Assembly: GCA_038030265.1 (NCBI GenBank)
Contig: CM075937.1
Location: forward strand, 8,060,001 to 8,124,000
Length of the DNA stretch: 64,000 bases
Origin: Corythucha ciliata
Taxonomy: Eukaryota > Arthropoda > Insecta > Hemiptera > Tingidae
Direction: 5' to 3'
Program-made: the position numbers and the translations under genes
Notes under the pieces: model-generated
Databases searched by the model: none
What the model was told of the DNA's origin: nothing
Seen by the model: the letters and a program-made list of their open reading frames with translations, nothing else
Part shown: positions 45,609 through 56,695 of the stretch, piece by piece
Numbering within the stretch: position 1 is the stretch's first letter
Layout: every line of letters begins with the position of its first letter

Positions 45609-46371
45609 AAATACCTTGGACCCGGATGATGTACGCGCTAATAAATAAACGACAGCCGCGTAGGCGTTTTCACTTGCATCACAAAAACCGTGAAGTTCAT
45701 ATTTTGGATCTTCGCCAAAAGAACGAAAGCAACGAGGAAGTTTAAGATTTTCAAATGAACTAAAATCTTTTGCAAGCTCGTCCCAACGACTTAAAAGAGG
45801 TGTCGGGAGGGGATCGTCCCATCCTAATTTATCTGCTCATAAATCCCGCAAAAACAATTTCGCAACTAAAACGCTTGGGGCAATAAAACCCAAAGGATCG
45901 AACAGTCGAGCCGTGAATGAAAGCACCGAACGTTTAGTCCGTGCTCCCTCGGAATAATCAGACACCTTAAAAGTAAAAACGTCTTCCTTTAGACTCCACT
46001 GCAGCCCTAACACCTTAACGAAGGGATCGGCTGTGTCAAAAGACAGCAGCTCAGGGTCCGCGCAGTCGCTGGACTCAACTTCACACAAAACTTCGGGAAA
46101 ATTAGTTCTCCACTTTCTCATGGAAAAACCTCCACGTTTTAAAAGGGCTCAAAGGCCCTAAACGGGCTAAAAGGGCCTGGACAATCAGGTCTTTAGCTTC
46201 CTCTGTGGAGCGGCAATTTCCCAATAAATCGTCAACGTAGGTGTTTTGAAGCAACTGCTGAGCCGCGAGAGGATAGTTGTCCTTTTCTTCATAGCAAAGT
46301 TGATGAAGGGTCCCAATGGCCAGGTACGGCGAACAAGACACGCCAAATACAACCGATTTCATTTTGTACAC
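45609..46371 (-). pseudogene. BEL/Pao pol: second half of RT
   Basis: Contains VVFGVSCSPYLA and the catalytic YVDDLL (46371-46102), then the Pao-type connection region LSFDTADPF, VLGLQW and RLFDPLGFIAP (46121-45837). An in-frame TGA lies near 45837-45839, and the reading then continues in the same frame into the RNase H region. A frame change separates the two open pieces near 46110. The first half of RT is absent. Confidence 0.82.
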
Positions 46372-46381
46372 ATTTAGAGGT

Positions 46382-47250
46382 TCAGTCTCCGAGGCACGCC
46401 AAATTTTGCGCCGCCCTTAAAGACTGAATACGCCTCTGTAAAAAGTCAATGAGAGACTGATAACTGGGCCGAATGTCCGTGTTCGCCATCTCAAATTGCT
46501 CTCTAGTTACAGGGTCAACCTTTCTCAAAATCAGGGAAGTGAGGATAAAATCCCATTGGTCTGTTGGATATTTGAGAGCCTTTAAAGCTTCAATACTCGA
46601 TATCATTGTAGTGACTAAGCTGGCTAGTTCCTCGACACCCCGTGAAATTGGCTTATGATCGTAGGTTTTCAAGAGAATGTCCCAGGCGACGGCAAAATTG
46701 CAGCCATCGAACGAAAGTGACTGAATTTTTCTCAGCGCGTCACCCTTGAGGCAAGCTTTGAGGTATTGCAATTTGTTCACATCAGACAGGGACGATTCCG
46801 ATTTGACCAAAGATTCGAAAGTGGACTTGAACTCAAGCCACGATTTGCTGTCTCCGTCAAACGTACCACGAGGAATTACCGGAAGAGCGCGACTTCTCCA
46901 TTTAGGAGGGTCATGGGGAACAGACCTAACAAGCTGAGCGCCATCCCCAGAGATGTCGGGAAGTGATGCCTCTAAATTCGGCGCCGAAACGGCCCGATTG
47001 ACATCCGACGCCTCAACATGAGGAAATTCAGCCTCTTCGCCACTTCCAGAACCGGAAGGTGGTGTTAAATATTGTCCCAAAACATACTGGGCTCTTGACG
47101 GAGCCTTAAAACGAGGACAAATAATAAGCAATTTGGCTTTCAGGGAATATGTGCTGGAATTCAAGTCCCGTAAATAACTAATTAAAAAAGTTTCCGGGCA
47201 ATTTTCAGGAAATTCGTCCGAGGATAAAATATTGTACAGGGCGTCCTGAT
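46382..47250 (-). pseudogene. BEL/Pao gag fragment
   Basis: Open frame with the DUF1759-type Gag region: RGTFDGDSKSWLEFKSTFESL, LQYLKACLKGDALRKI, AWDILLKTYDHKP and FLQRRIQSLRAAQNLACLGD. At 46381 it jumps straight into RT sequence, so the rest of Gag, the protease and the first part of RT are deleted. Upstream, Gag-like coding stops near 47250, where sequence typical of a LINE 5' end begins. The open frame extends to 47380 only by reading through the antisense of that LINE leader. Confidence 0.82.
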
Positions 47251-47949
47251 TGCCCCTGTGGGTGGGGGTGGAGGAGTTAGAATACACCTTCCGTATCCCC
47301 TGCGTGTCGTAGAAGGCGACTAAAAGAGGCGGGGAGGCGGACCCGTGAGCCTGGAAAGGCAGCTGCCTAAGGGAGCACACCCTGACAGAAAAGCCGGGGG
47401 TCGGGCCTCGTTAGCCACTGTTAGCACCCCGAGAGGGAGTGCCACAGGAGCTTAGGGAACTCCTGCGGCACAGACTTGGACAGGACCGGACTGTACTTGG
47501 ATAAGGATAATATTGACTATTAGGGCTGCCGCCCGGGCGGTTTGTGGTGAGGGCTCCCTATCCCTTGCTGTCAACTGTCCCGGGGGTCCCGGCGATGGCA
47601 AGCGCTTTGTTGGGTACCCACGTCGTCGGAGGCGTGGGAGCTTCTGAAAGCTCGTCGGGGCATTTGCCCGGGCCGAGTAGGAGGTAGTGACTGCCGAGGG
47701 TTGAGTCTCATCCCCTCAAAGGCAGTGTGAGACATTTCCTTGGGGGAACCCAGGGACCCTCGCACTGATGGTTGGTGGTCATGTCTCGCCAGTCAGTAGG
47801 AGGTGCAGGCATGCCCGGATGTCTGAGCCCCTCAGAGTACGGGATAAACCCAGATATGATTCGCTCCCCCCCCCCCACAGAAAGGCAAAGAAGTAGTAGG
47901 AGATGATGGATGTTCAACTCCGCCAGCAGGAGCACAGAGTGATGTACAA

Positions 47950-49250
47950 ATGGACAGTGATGCATTAGCAGGCCACTCTGCCGCCCCTTCCCCTGCGCCA
48001 CACTCTCATGGTGTGGCAAGGTACTCGGGCACCGATGCATCTCAATGGAGCAGTTGGAAGGAGATCCAGACGCTGGAGAATGAAGACATGGCCAACCTCC
48101 AGCTAATGAATAATGAAATATCCAATATGCTAAGCGTCACTAAGCAGCAGAGGAACGTTAGCATGGTCATCAAAGACGGACTGGTACTTTTGGTAGAGCT
48201 TTACGACTCTCTTAATGCCAATCTTAAGAAGAAGAGCTCCATCCGGGAAGTACTAAAGACAGAGGTTGAGCAGGCGATAAGGTGGTCACCGCAGAAGAAA
48301 AGAAAGGGCCCGTCACGCAAGAGGCCGCGTAAGGAGGTGCTTAGCGAGGTCTGCAGCCCTGGTGAGAGTGAATTTACGGACTCCACATTCTACTCAGGAG
48401 TGACAATCAGGGGCGCCAAGAGTGTTGCACCTACGAAGGTGGAAGCGGGCCTTTCATCTACGGCAGATGTCCTCGACTTCAGAAAGGCGGTTAGAAAGGC
48501 GAAGGACCCCAAAAAGAAGAGTGTACAAGCAAACATAGAGCGCAACAGTAAGGAGAAGGGCCCAGAAGCAGTTAAGGATGGGAAGACCAACAGAAAAAGA
48601 AGTCGATCCAGGAAAAGACAGGAGGCTTTGGTGATTAGGGTGTCGGAGAGCCTGACCTACTCAGGCATCCTGAAGAACCTTCGGGAGAAGGTGAGACCAG
48701 AGGATACAAGTACGGAAATCCGGTCAATTAGGAAGACGGTAAAGGGGGACGTGTTACTGGAGCTTGGGGGGGACTTCTGAGCTCTCAGAGCAATTTCGAG
48801 CCGCAGTCTGTGGAGCTATAGGCGATCCGGAGGCGGTAAAGGATCTGGCTCACCGTATGACCATCGAGATCCGAGATCTTGACGCGCTAACGACGGAGGA
48901 AGAAGTAAGGAAAACTCTGGAAGGAAAACTGCAGGGAAAAGAAGGGGTGATAAAAATATTCCTAACTAACCCCAATAGCCAGCAGCAGCGAATGGCAGTT
49001 GTTGAGATGGCAGAGAAGGAGGCCAGACTACTGCTAACAACGGCCAGAATTCGTATCGGCTGAATTAACTGCAGAATAAGACAGAGGGTGGAAGTGCCTC
49101 GGTGTTTTAATTGCCTAGGGTACGGGCCCATAGCCAGAGGGTGTACGGGCCCCAACCGAGCGAACGTCTGTTTCAGATGCGGAAAAGATGGGTCACAAAG
49201 GGGCAGAATGTAAGGGCGTAGAGAAGTGTGTACTATGCACAGAGCTTTGA
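47950..49250 (+). pseudogene. R1-clade ORF1: Gag-like with damaged zinc knuckles
   Basis: The first open piece (47950-48780) encodes a charged, basic protein with KKRKGPSRKRPRK and RKRSRSRKR stretches. A G7 run near 48766 changes frame, and the reading continues to 49063 (IRDLDALTTEEEV, KIFLTNPNSQQQRM). After an in-frame TGA near 49061 come the knuckles: CFNCLGYGPIARGC, where the usual His is Pro, then CFRCGKDG, where another frame change disrupts the motif, then KCVLC. ORF1 closes at the TGA at 49248-49250. It would bind element RNA, but three lesions make this copy non-functional. Confidence 0.78.
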
Positions 49251-51599
49251 TTAGAAGCTACTCATACGGCAGGTCCCCTATGGATCAAGTTGTTCTAGAG
49301 AAAGAAGCAGATCTGGTAATAGTAAGTGAACAATACACGTTTGAGGAGAGGGGATCAAGTTGGTTCACAGACCCATCAGGTACGGCGGCTATATGGATAG
49401 TAAACGGACCGGCAGTCCCCATAGAGAAACATGGGGTTAGCCCGGGCTATGTTTGGATCAGCAGTAGAGGGGTGACGTACCTCAGCTGCTACTTAACTCC
49501 AAATGAGTCGATTGTGGGTTTTGAAGCTAGACTCGCCAGTATAGAGGATGAAGCCCGCGAGGTGAGGGGAAAATTGCTTATCGCTGATGATTTTAATGCC
49601 AAAGCAATAGAGTGGGGTGAGCCTATCCCGGAAGGTCGAGGCCGAAGAGTAATGGATATGATATCTAGACTTGGATTAGTAGTATTGAACCAAGGAGAAG
49701 CACTAACGTTTCGCCGAGCTGGATGTACGGGCACCAGACCGGATATTACCATGAGTACAGAGAGTCTTGCAGGGCAAATAAGGGGATGGCAGGTCTTTGA
49801 GGATTACTGTGCCAGTGACCATCAATACCTGGGATACCGTTTAGGGGGACACTTGACGAAACTTGAGTCAGCCTCGCCTCCACGTTAGAACACCTAGAAG
49901 TTGGATTTAGAGGTGCTGGACACAATGATAGTTATGGGAAAGGGGGTTCTGCAAGGAATGGAGACAGAAAAATCGGGAGGTTCTCATGATTTGGTTGCAG
50001 CAACAATGAAATTGCTGACCAGGGTATGTGAGTGCTCTATGCCGAAAAAGCGTGGTATGCGGAACCAACGACCAATGCACTGGTGAAGTGAACAAATCGC
50101 AGACTTAAGGAGGAACTGTTTTCACCTTAGAAGGCTAGCCCAACGAGCCAGAGGGAGTGCCGCTTAATCGTAGAGGAAGGTGGAGCAATACAGGGCCACT
50201 CGGCGTGCTCTTATAGTGGCCGTAGCTGAGAGTAAGGCCAGGAAGTGGAAAGAGCTTTGCAGCGATATTGAGAACGACCCTTGGGGGCTGGGATACAGGC
50301 TGGTTCTACAAAAGCTAAAAGGAATGGACTCCACAGCTGAAATGCCAGTTGAGGTCAAGGAGAGGATAGTGGACGAGCTGTTTCCAACGCACGAAGTGGA
50401 GGATCGAGCGCTAGTTGCGGTGACTCCCAGTGATATACCGTTGTTCACTACGAGTGATCTGCAGGAGGCGGCAAGGTCCAGGCTCCAGGCCCGGATGGGA
50501 TCCCGGTTGAAATACTGAAGATCGTTTCTAAAAGTCACCCAGACGTTCTTTTGCAAATGTATAATGCGTGCTTGGTAGATGGTGTGTTCCCAGAACGTTG
50601 GAAGACATCGAAGCTGGTCCTCATCGGGGAAGGTAAAGGAGACCCAAACATATCGTCAGCCCATGCATGCTAGACACTGCTGGAAAGCTGTTTGAGAAAC
50701 TGCTAAAAAAAAAAGAACCCTCGAGGCACTTGCTGCGGCAGGAGGGCTATCACCGAGGCAGTTGCTGCGGCAGGAGGGCTATCACCGAGGCAACACGCGT
50801 TTAGAGCTGGTAGGTCCACTGTAGATGCGGTGAGAAAAGTGGTAACGGCTGCACAAGCAGTGAAAACAGGAAACCATTGTTCCCGTGAACTCTGCATGGC
50901 GGTCAGTCTGGATGTCAGGAATGCTTTCAATTCAGCGAAATGGAGAGACATCTTGCAGGCTCTGAAAGAAGATTTTCGAATTTCGGGGTACCTGTACCGT
51001 GTTTTGCAAGACTGCCTATCCTATGGTGTCCAGATCGTTGTCACTGGCTGTTCAAAAGACGGAAATCGTGCTTTTCACTTCGAAGCGTATAGAAAGGGGA
51101 ACAACAATGAAGATTGAAGGCCAAAAGACAGTAGCGCCTCCGGCAATTAATCACCTTGGAGTTATGCTAGATGGAAAGCTCACATTTTGGGCCCACATAA
51201 GCAAGGCAGTGGACAAAGCAGCAATCGTAGTGGGAAAACTCAGTAGGCTTATGGCCAATGTGCAGGGTCCATCCCCAGCAAAGAGGAGGCTCTAATGAGA
51301 ACGGCAAAGGCTGTAATGCTAGTGGGGCTGAGGTCTAGGCCGAGGCACTGCAGTGCGAGAAATACCGGATTAGATTGAACTCAGTTCAAAGGAGAGGCGC
51401 GTTAAGGATATGCAGTGCATACAGAACAGTTTCTGGTCCTGCTGTTCAGGTGGTAGCGGGTGTTGTGACGATCGACATCCTGGCTGGTGAGAAACGGAGA
51501 ATATATCTGCGTAAGGGCGAGCAAGACCCGCGGACAGTAAGGAAAGAAGAGAGAAAACGGTCGATCCAGCTCTGGCAAGCGCGAAGTGTCATCTCTTAG
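49226..51599 (+). pseudogene. R1-clade ORF2: endonuclease and fragmented RT
   Basis: The endonuclease (49226-49888) is open: ADLVIVSEQY, YLSCYLTPNES, IADDFNAKAIEWG, GTRPDITM and ASDHQYL, with the usual catalytic GDFN read here as DDFN. The linker and RT N-terminus (50180-50518) end with an ARSRLQARMG stretch where the finger region should continue in another frame. The RT core (50830-51117) has AVSLDVRNAFNSAKW. A short direct duplication (GGCACTTGCTGCGGCAGG / GGCAGTTGCTGCGGCAGG) sits at 50729-50780. The segment expected to hold the YxDD box appears deleted between about 51030 and 51060. The C-terminal YRTVSGPAVQVVAGV region is at 51375-51599. Confidence 0.8.
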
Positions 51600-51600
51600 A

Positions 51601-51828
51601 CCAGGGCCGGCCAATCTTTTTTGGTCGTGGGCCGCCATAAACCTGGTTGTAAGAACTCAGGCGGGCCATAACCATCCTCGGCTCCACCACCACCCTCGAG
51701 AACAAATTATAAAACACACTGGGGGCCTGTTCAATATCGTTCAATCTAGTTAACGACCATAGCGTTTTCCATTGGCACAAAAATGTGCCCCGGGCCAGCT
51801 CATTGCTGTGCCGGCCTTGGACTTTTGG
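51601..51828. repeat. Short MITE-like repeat with CCAGGGCCGGCC ends
   Basis: The left end CCAGGGCCGGCCAATC is mirrored by GTGCCGGCCTTGG at the right, giving ~12 bp imperfect terminal inverted repeats over ~228 bp. The interior is non-coding. The end sequence resembles hAT-type non-autonomous elements. No 8 bp target duplication was recognised. Confidence 0.5.
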
Positions 51829-51839
51829 CGCCCCCTGGT

Positions 51840-53040
51840 GAATCTTTCAACAACGAACCCCATGAAGTTGCCTTCAGAAGCCGCGAATTAGCGATTTTCC
51901 TCGCAATGAATTTGTGGTTTTCCTGAATTTAGCCGCTGAGAGATTTTTCCCAATTTCACCCGTGAATTAGTATACTATTTTCCAATTTTAGCCGCGAAGT
52001 TGCCTCCGGAAACCGTGACTTGCCACTTATCAATTTCTTTCTGTGAATTAACAAAATGTTCTCAATTTAACACCCTAATTAGCCTTTTTTCTTGATTTTC
52101 GCCGTGAATTAGCGTTTTACCGAACTCTAGCCTCTAGGGAGCCGTGAATGAGAGTTTTGTTTTCCAATTTTCGCTGCGAATTAACGTTTTTTCTTAATTT
52201 TATCCGCGAATCAGCGCATTTTTCTCTTTCAGCCGTGGATTAGCGATTTTGTTCTATTTTAGCCCCGAAGTTACCTTCAGGAGTCGAGAATTGACGTTTT
52301 TTCCCACACTTTAGCTCTCTTTGACGGTGAATTACAGATTTTTCTCCATATTAGCTGGGAATTGTCGATTTTCTCCACTTTAGGCGTGAATTCGTGTTTT
52401 TAGCTGCTCAAGAGCTACTTCCCCCGATTTTATCGGAATTAGCACTTTTTCTTCATTGTTCCCGCGAGTTGGAGATTTTTTCACTATTAGCGCTTTTTCT
52501 CAGATTGTGCCACGAACTTGCCGTTCTGAATGAGCAGAGAATTATTGGTTTCGTAATTTTAACCGCGAATTACTGCTTTTTATTTATATTTTATTTTTTT
52601 ATTACGCTTTATCCGCGATTTTAGCGCCTTTTCTCAATTTTAGCCGTGAATTAAAGTTTTACCCCGCGAATTAACAATGTATTTTTCTTAATTTTAGCCG
52701 CGATTCAGCACTTTTTCTCACTTTTGTCCGTCAATCAGAGATTTTCCTCAATAATTTAAGCTGTGAATTAGCCATTTATCCCAATTTCAGCCCAAAATTA
52801 GCGTCTTTTCAATTTTGGTATGGATTAAGTGGACACGATTATTAGCACTTTCCAATCCACCCCGCTTTCAGTTTTCCGCTTTGCACTTTTCATTTCATCC
52901 GCTTACTTGCCCCAAGAACAGCATATAAGTGCGACTTCTCAAGTCAGTCCGCCCGCACGAGGAGGCGTGAATTGTAGCGTTTTCCATTTGCACAGAAATC
53001 CGTGGGGGGGGGGGGAGGGTGTCCAAAACGGTTTCCAGCT
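51840..53040 (+). repeat. Type A minisatellite array, third locus, plus orientation
   Basis: Degenerate monomers with CTCAATTTTAGCCGC / GAATTAGCG cores and the recurring sub-blocks AAGTTGCCTTCAGAAGCCG and TTACTTGCCCCAAGAACAGC. The outermost monomers are the most diverged. A poly(G) run at about 53006 closes the block. Confidence 0.85.
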
Positions 53041-53059
53041 CTCGAGCAATTTTTAGGTG

Positions 53060-53330
53060 TTATAAAGCGCTAATTTGCCTGGATTACTTTCAAAACAAAA
53101 TTTATTGGATTTGGCTCCTTCAAAATCCAATTTCGGTGATTTATGCATGATGAGACACCAAGCTTTCTCCATAGTTTTGGTTACTAGGAAACAAAATTGA
53201 TTGGTTTGAAAACCAAATGTCGTGATTTTGACTGTTTTAAACGTGGAGGGAGTAATAATATGGAGAGGCCCAAGGGAAATTTCAGGCGAGCCAAAAATCT
53301 CCCCCCAGGAGGCGGGGCCTTGGGTAAAAC
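53060..53330 (+). repeat. Type B minisatellite, second locus
   Basis: Four or more diverged monomers with words such as CAAAATTTATTGGATTTGGC, CCAATTTCGGTGATTT and CAAAATTGATTGGTTTG. It follows type A directly, as at 7020. The order A then B in two places suggests both are parts of one parent repeat. Confidence 0.5.
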
Positions 53331-54463
53331 ATTTGTGACTATGAGCTTTTTAATTATTTCATGATAATAAATAGTTTAACCGGGAAGGAGAAAATAGAAG
53401 AAAAGAGAAATAGGTGAATATAATAGAGTCATCAATTTTACTGATCGTACACGAAACGTGAGGCGGGGACCTATGACTGACAGTTCCTTCCCAGCCATCA
53501 CGACAATCCATATTCTTCCGTCATTGTTATTCTCCACGCCTTCGCTCACCCTTTTTCACCACGTTCTTCGCGTTCACTATATGGATAGATTAACAACATT
53601 TTTATTTCCATCCCCATCCCAACCTGCCACCATCTACAACAGTGCATCACCCCTGCCCCTCCTCTCAACCCCTCATGACAACAACGATCATCAATCAAAA
53701 ATGGATCCGGCGACGTGAAGCTGAAATAGAAACACTTATAAGTTTGCTGGGTTCGTTCCCCATTCGAAACTTTTGTACGAAATTGAATATTCTGTTGTTG
53801 CTTCAAGGGTCGTGGAGTGAGGGGAGGGGGGACTCCATTTTATATCTCATTGTAGTCACGTGGGTACTTATATCCAAATAACGGAAGCTCCGTTGTAAAA
53901 ATAGGCGAAAAAAAGGCTGTCAATACATGTCAGAATATAGACGTCTATCGCCCTTCGCGAGGTCATTTTGTTACAGAATATCGACAATATTAAACTCTAT
54001 AAATCCACAAAATATGTACGTTTTAGGACTTTTCCACGTTTGAATAAATACAAAAAATATTAACGTTGTTTCCACCGACAAAATCATGAATATTAAAAGC
54101 CTTTGCAAGTCCGCAGTTTTTATTTTAACGAGAAAAGTCGTTAACACGGAGGTTTTTCTCGTCATTAAGGAAGTTTGGACGGCAGGGTAACACTGAAACG
54201 GTTTTTCGGACGGTGCCACTTTGTTTTTTTTTTGTTTTTTGTGTCGCGCATAAATTTCCCCGAGGCCTATAGCTCGCCTCGCGTGTTGATGGTGTGGGGG
54301 AAGCACGCGAGCAGAGACCGGCACTATAAGCTCTCGTTCACAGCAGCGTATACCTGTTACTGATACACATGGGTTTCTAAAAAATCGATCGATGGCGTTG
54401 GTAGGGGATGAAGGGAGGGGTATTTTTTATGTTGTTCAGAGAGTGGGGGGGGGGTGCCAGAAT
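53331..54463. other. Unassigned intergenic stretch
   Basis: About 1.1 kb. Open frames of up to 117 codons (53971-54324, minus) show no domain. The poly(G) run near 54444 marks the break of the Gypsy fragment. Confidence 0.4.
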
Positions 54464-55350
54464 AGTTGCGTTCCGAGGGGGTCATAGACCTACTGGCATA
54501 AGCAATAACTTTTTCTTCGCCATCCGATACTTGGGTTAAAACAGCCCCAAGTCCGGTCGTGCTCTCATCTGTTTGAATTGAAAAAGGTAAAGAAAAATTT
54601 GGCCGTGCTAAGATAGGGGCGGAAGTAAGTAGCGATTTGATCTTCAAAAAGGCAGCTTCTTGATCTGAGGTCCAATCAAAGGTAGCTCCTTTCTTCAACA
54701 ATTTAAACAGGGGTTCCGCCAATCCTGAGGCATTCTTGTAAAATCTACGGTACCACGAGAAGATACCCAGAAATCGGCGAAGAGATTTGACCGTTTTGGG
54801 AGCGGGAAAATCTAGTATCGGTTGGATTTTGCCAGGATCGAGGGATATTCCGGAGGAATCAATGACAGATCCCAGATTATGTGAGTTTATCAGCGCCAAA
54901 TTCACTTTTATCCCAATTGACGCGTAAACCAAACTCTTGCAGTGCAGTCGAGCGAAAAGTTGCTCAAAGGTGGGTATAACCACGAGCAAGTCATCCAGAT
55001 ATGTGTGGATAAACGGACGTAATTCCGTGTCCACTAATCGCTGGAACGAACCCGGAGCGTTAGTAAGTCCAAAAGGAAGGTATTTGAACTGATAATGGCC
55101 TTTTCCGGGAACGCTGAAAGCTGTAATAGGACGGCTACTTTCTTCTAGAGGCACTTGGAGATGGGCTTGCTTGAGATCAATTTTCGACAGTACCTTCACG
55201 TTTTCCAGATTTTCTAAAAGGGACCCCATATGCGGAAGGGGATAGGCATCCTTACGGGTCACTGAGTTGACTTTACGGAAATCTATACACATCCGATAGG
55301 TATTATCTGGTTTAGGCTCCATTATGATTGGATTACTCCAGGAAGAAAAT
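54464..55350 (-). pseudogene. Gypsy RT fragment with start of RNase H
   Basis: On the minus strand: SNPIIMEPKPDNTYRMCIDFRKVN, LPHMGSLLENLENVKVLSKIDLKQAH, YQFKYLPFGLTNAPGSFQRL, the catalytic YLDDLLVV, RRFLGIFSWYRRFY, then RNase H (IQTDESTTGLGAVL, IAYASRSMTPSERNYS). It breaks at 54464 in RNase H at a poly(G/C) run and starts near 55350 within the RT fingers. No LTR or integrase is attached. It is a different lineage from the Gypsy at 20209, judged by motif wording. Confidence 0.85.
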
Positions 55351-55359
55351 ATAATTTAA

Positions 55360-56695
55360 TCTTTAAATGAAACGCTGGAGCTCAGGTGGAGATCCGCAGC
55401 GATATTTCTAAATTTGAGCGCTATTTCTAAATTTTAACCGGCTGTTCTCTGCCTTATCCCCGAATTTATGTTTTTATCAATTTCAAGCTTGAATTAGCAG
55501 TTTTTTTTCTTCAGTTTTTGCTAGGAACTAGCGCTGTTTTTATCAATTTTAGGCGCTCTTGCCTCCTGAAACTGCAATTGGATTAAAAAAACAACAAAAA
55601 GTCGCATCGAAATACCGTGAGAAATACAACATTTTCTAATATTTATCAACAAATAAGCGCTCTTTCACAGGTTCAACCTCGAAAATCCGCATTTTTTCCT
55701 AATTGTAAGCCGCTTACTTGTTCCACAAACTGCACATCAGCGCGTACGCTCAATTTCAACCATCTAAGGACCTACAACAGGATTCCGAGACAGAAATCCG
55801 CGATAAGCGATTTTTTTTTTCAGGCGTTGCTACGAATTAGCAACAGGTAATTTTTCACTTTTAGTCGCACAGTTGATTCCATATTACAAGCCGGAAATAA
55901 GCGTTTTCTCAAATCTAGCCACGAACGAGCGATTTTTCTCAATTTTTCCCGTGAATTAGCGACATTTTTGAACTTGGACATTAATTAGCGCTCTTACTCG
56001 CCTTTATAGACAAGAATGTTCCTTCTTCGGAGAGCCACAAATTGGCGCTTTTACATAATTTGTGAAACGAATAATCGTTTTTCTCTATTTTACCCGTGAA
56101 TTAGCTCTTTTTCTGAACTTCACGTTTTTTTTTTGTTTTTTTTTTAATTTCTTTTGCGATTTAGCGATTTTTCTCAATTTTATCTGCAAATTAGCGGTTT
56201 TTCTTGATATTAGAAGGAAATTTGTTCAATGTTGGTCGGTAATTAACAATTTTTATCAGTTTTACCAGTGAACTTAGCGGTTTTCCTTAAAATCGAATTA
56301 TCGAATTATCGTTTTTTCCGCACTTGGTGATTGATTAGCGCTTTTTATCAATGTTAGCCACGAAGATTTCTTCATCAGAGAGTCACGTTTACTTAATTTC
56401 AGCTGTAAATTTGCGTTTTATCTTAATTATGGCTATGACTTAGCGCTTTTTTCTGAATTTTACCCAAGAAGAACAGCAACCAAGGTTCCAAGAACAGCAC
56501 TTTATGCCGTCTTATTCTCAATTTTTGGTGTGAAATGGGATATGTACTCCGCAAAGCATCGATTTTTCATCAGTTTTGTGTCTGGAAGTTGACTGGAAAA
56601 ACGCCGAATGAGCGCTTTTTTGGCGTTTTAGCCACGAATATTAGCGATTTTTCCAACTTTTTTTTTCGACGTACTTGCCCCAATAACAAGAAGGC
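55360..56695 (+). repeat. Type A minisatellite array, fourth locus, plus-oriented part
   Basis: Same monomers and the sub-block CGCTTACTTGTTCCACAAAC / CGTACTTGCCCCAATAAC. Monomers read in plus orientation up to about 56,695, then the orientation flips. Confidence 0.85.

Larger units (their letters stand above)
47250..51600 (+). mobile_element. R1-clade LINE, decayed, inserted in the BEL gag
   Basis: It has a 5' UTR (about 47250-47949) that includes CCCCTGCGTGTCGTAGAAGG and GGCGACTAAAAG, words I associate with 5' leaders of arthropod LINEs. ORF1 is at 47950-49250, ORF2 at 49226-51599. All domains are present in order, so the copy was once near full length. It carries many frame changes and an RT gap, so it is older than the two open LINEs. 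The missing upstream part of the BEL gag is not found beyond 51600, so a further deletion followed the insertion. The exact left boundary is uncertain by tens of bases. Confidence 0.75.

Noticed and set aside
47708..48040. 110-codon minus-strand frame
   Set aside because: It is antisense to the LINE 5' UTR and ORF1 start.
53971..54324. 117-codon open frame, minus strand
   Set aside because: No recognisable domain and no transposon context. It may be chance.
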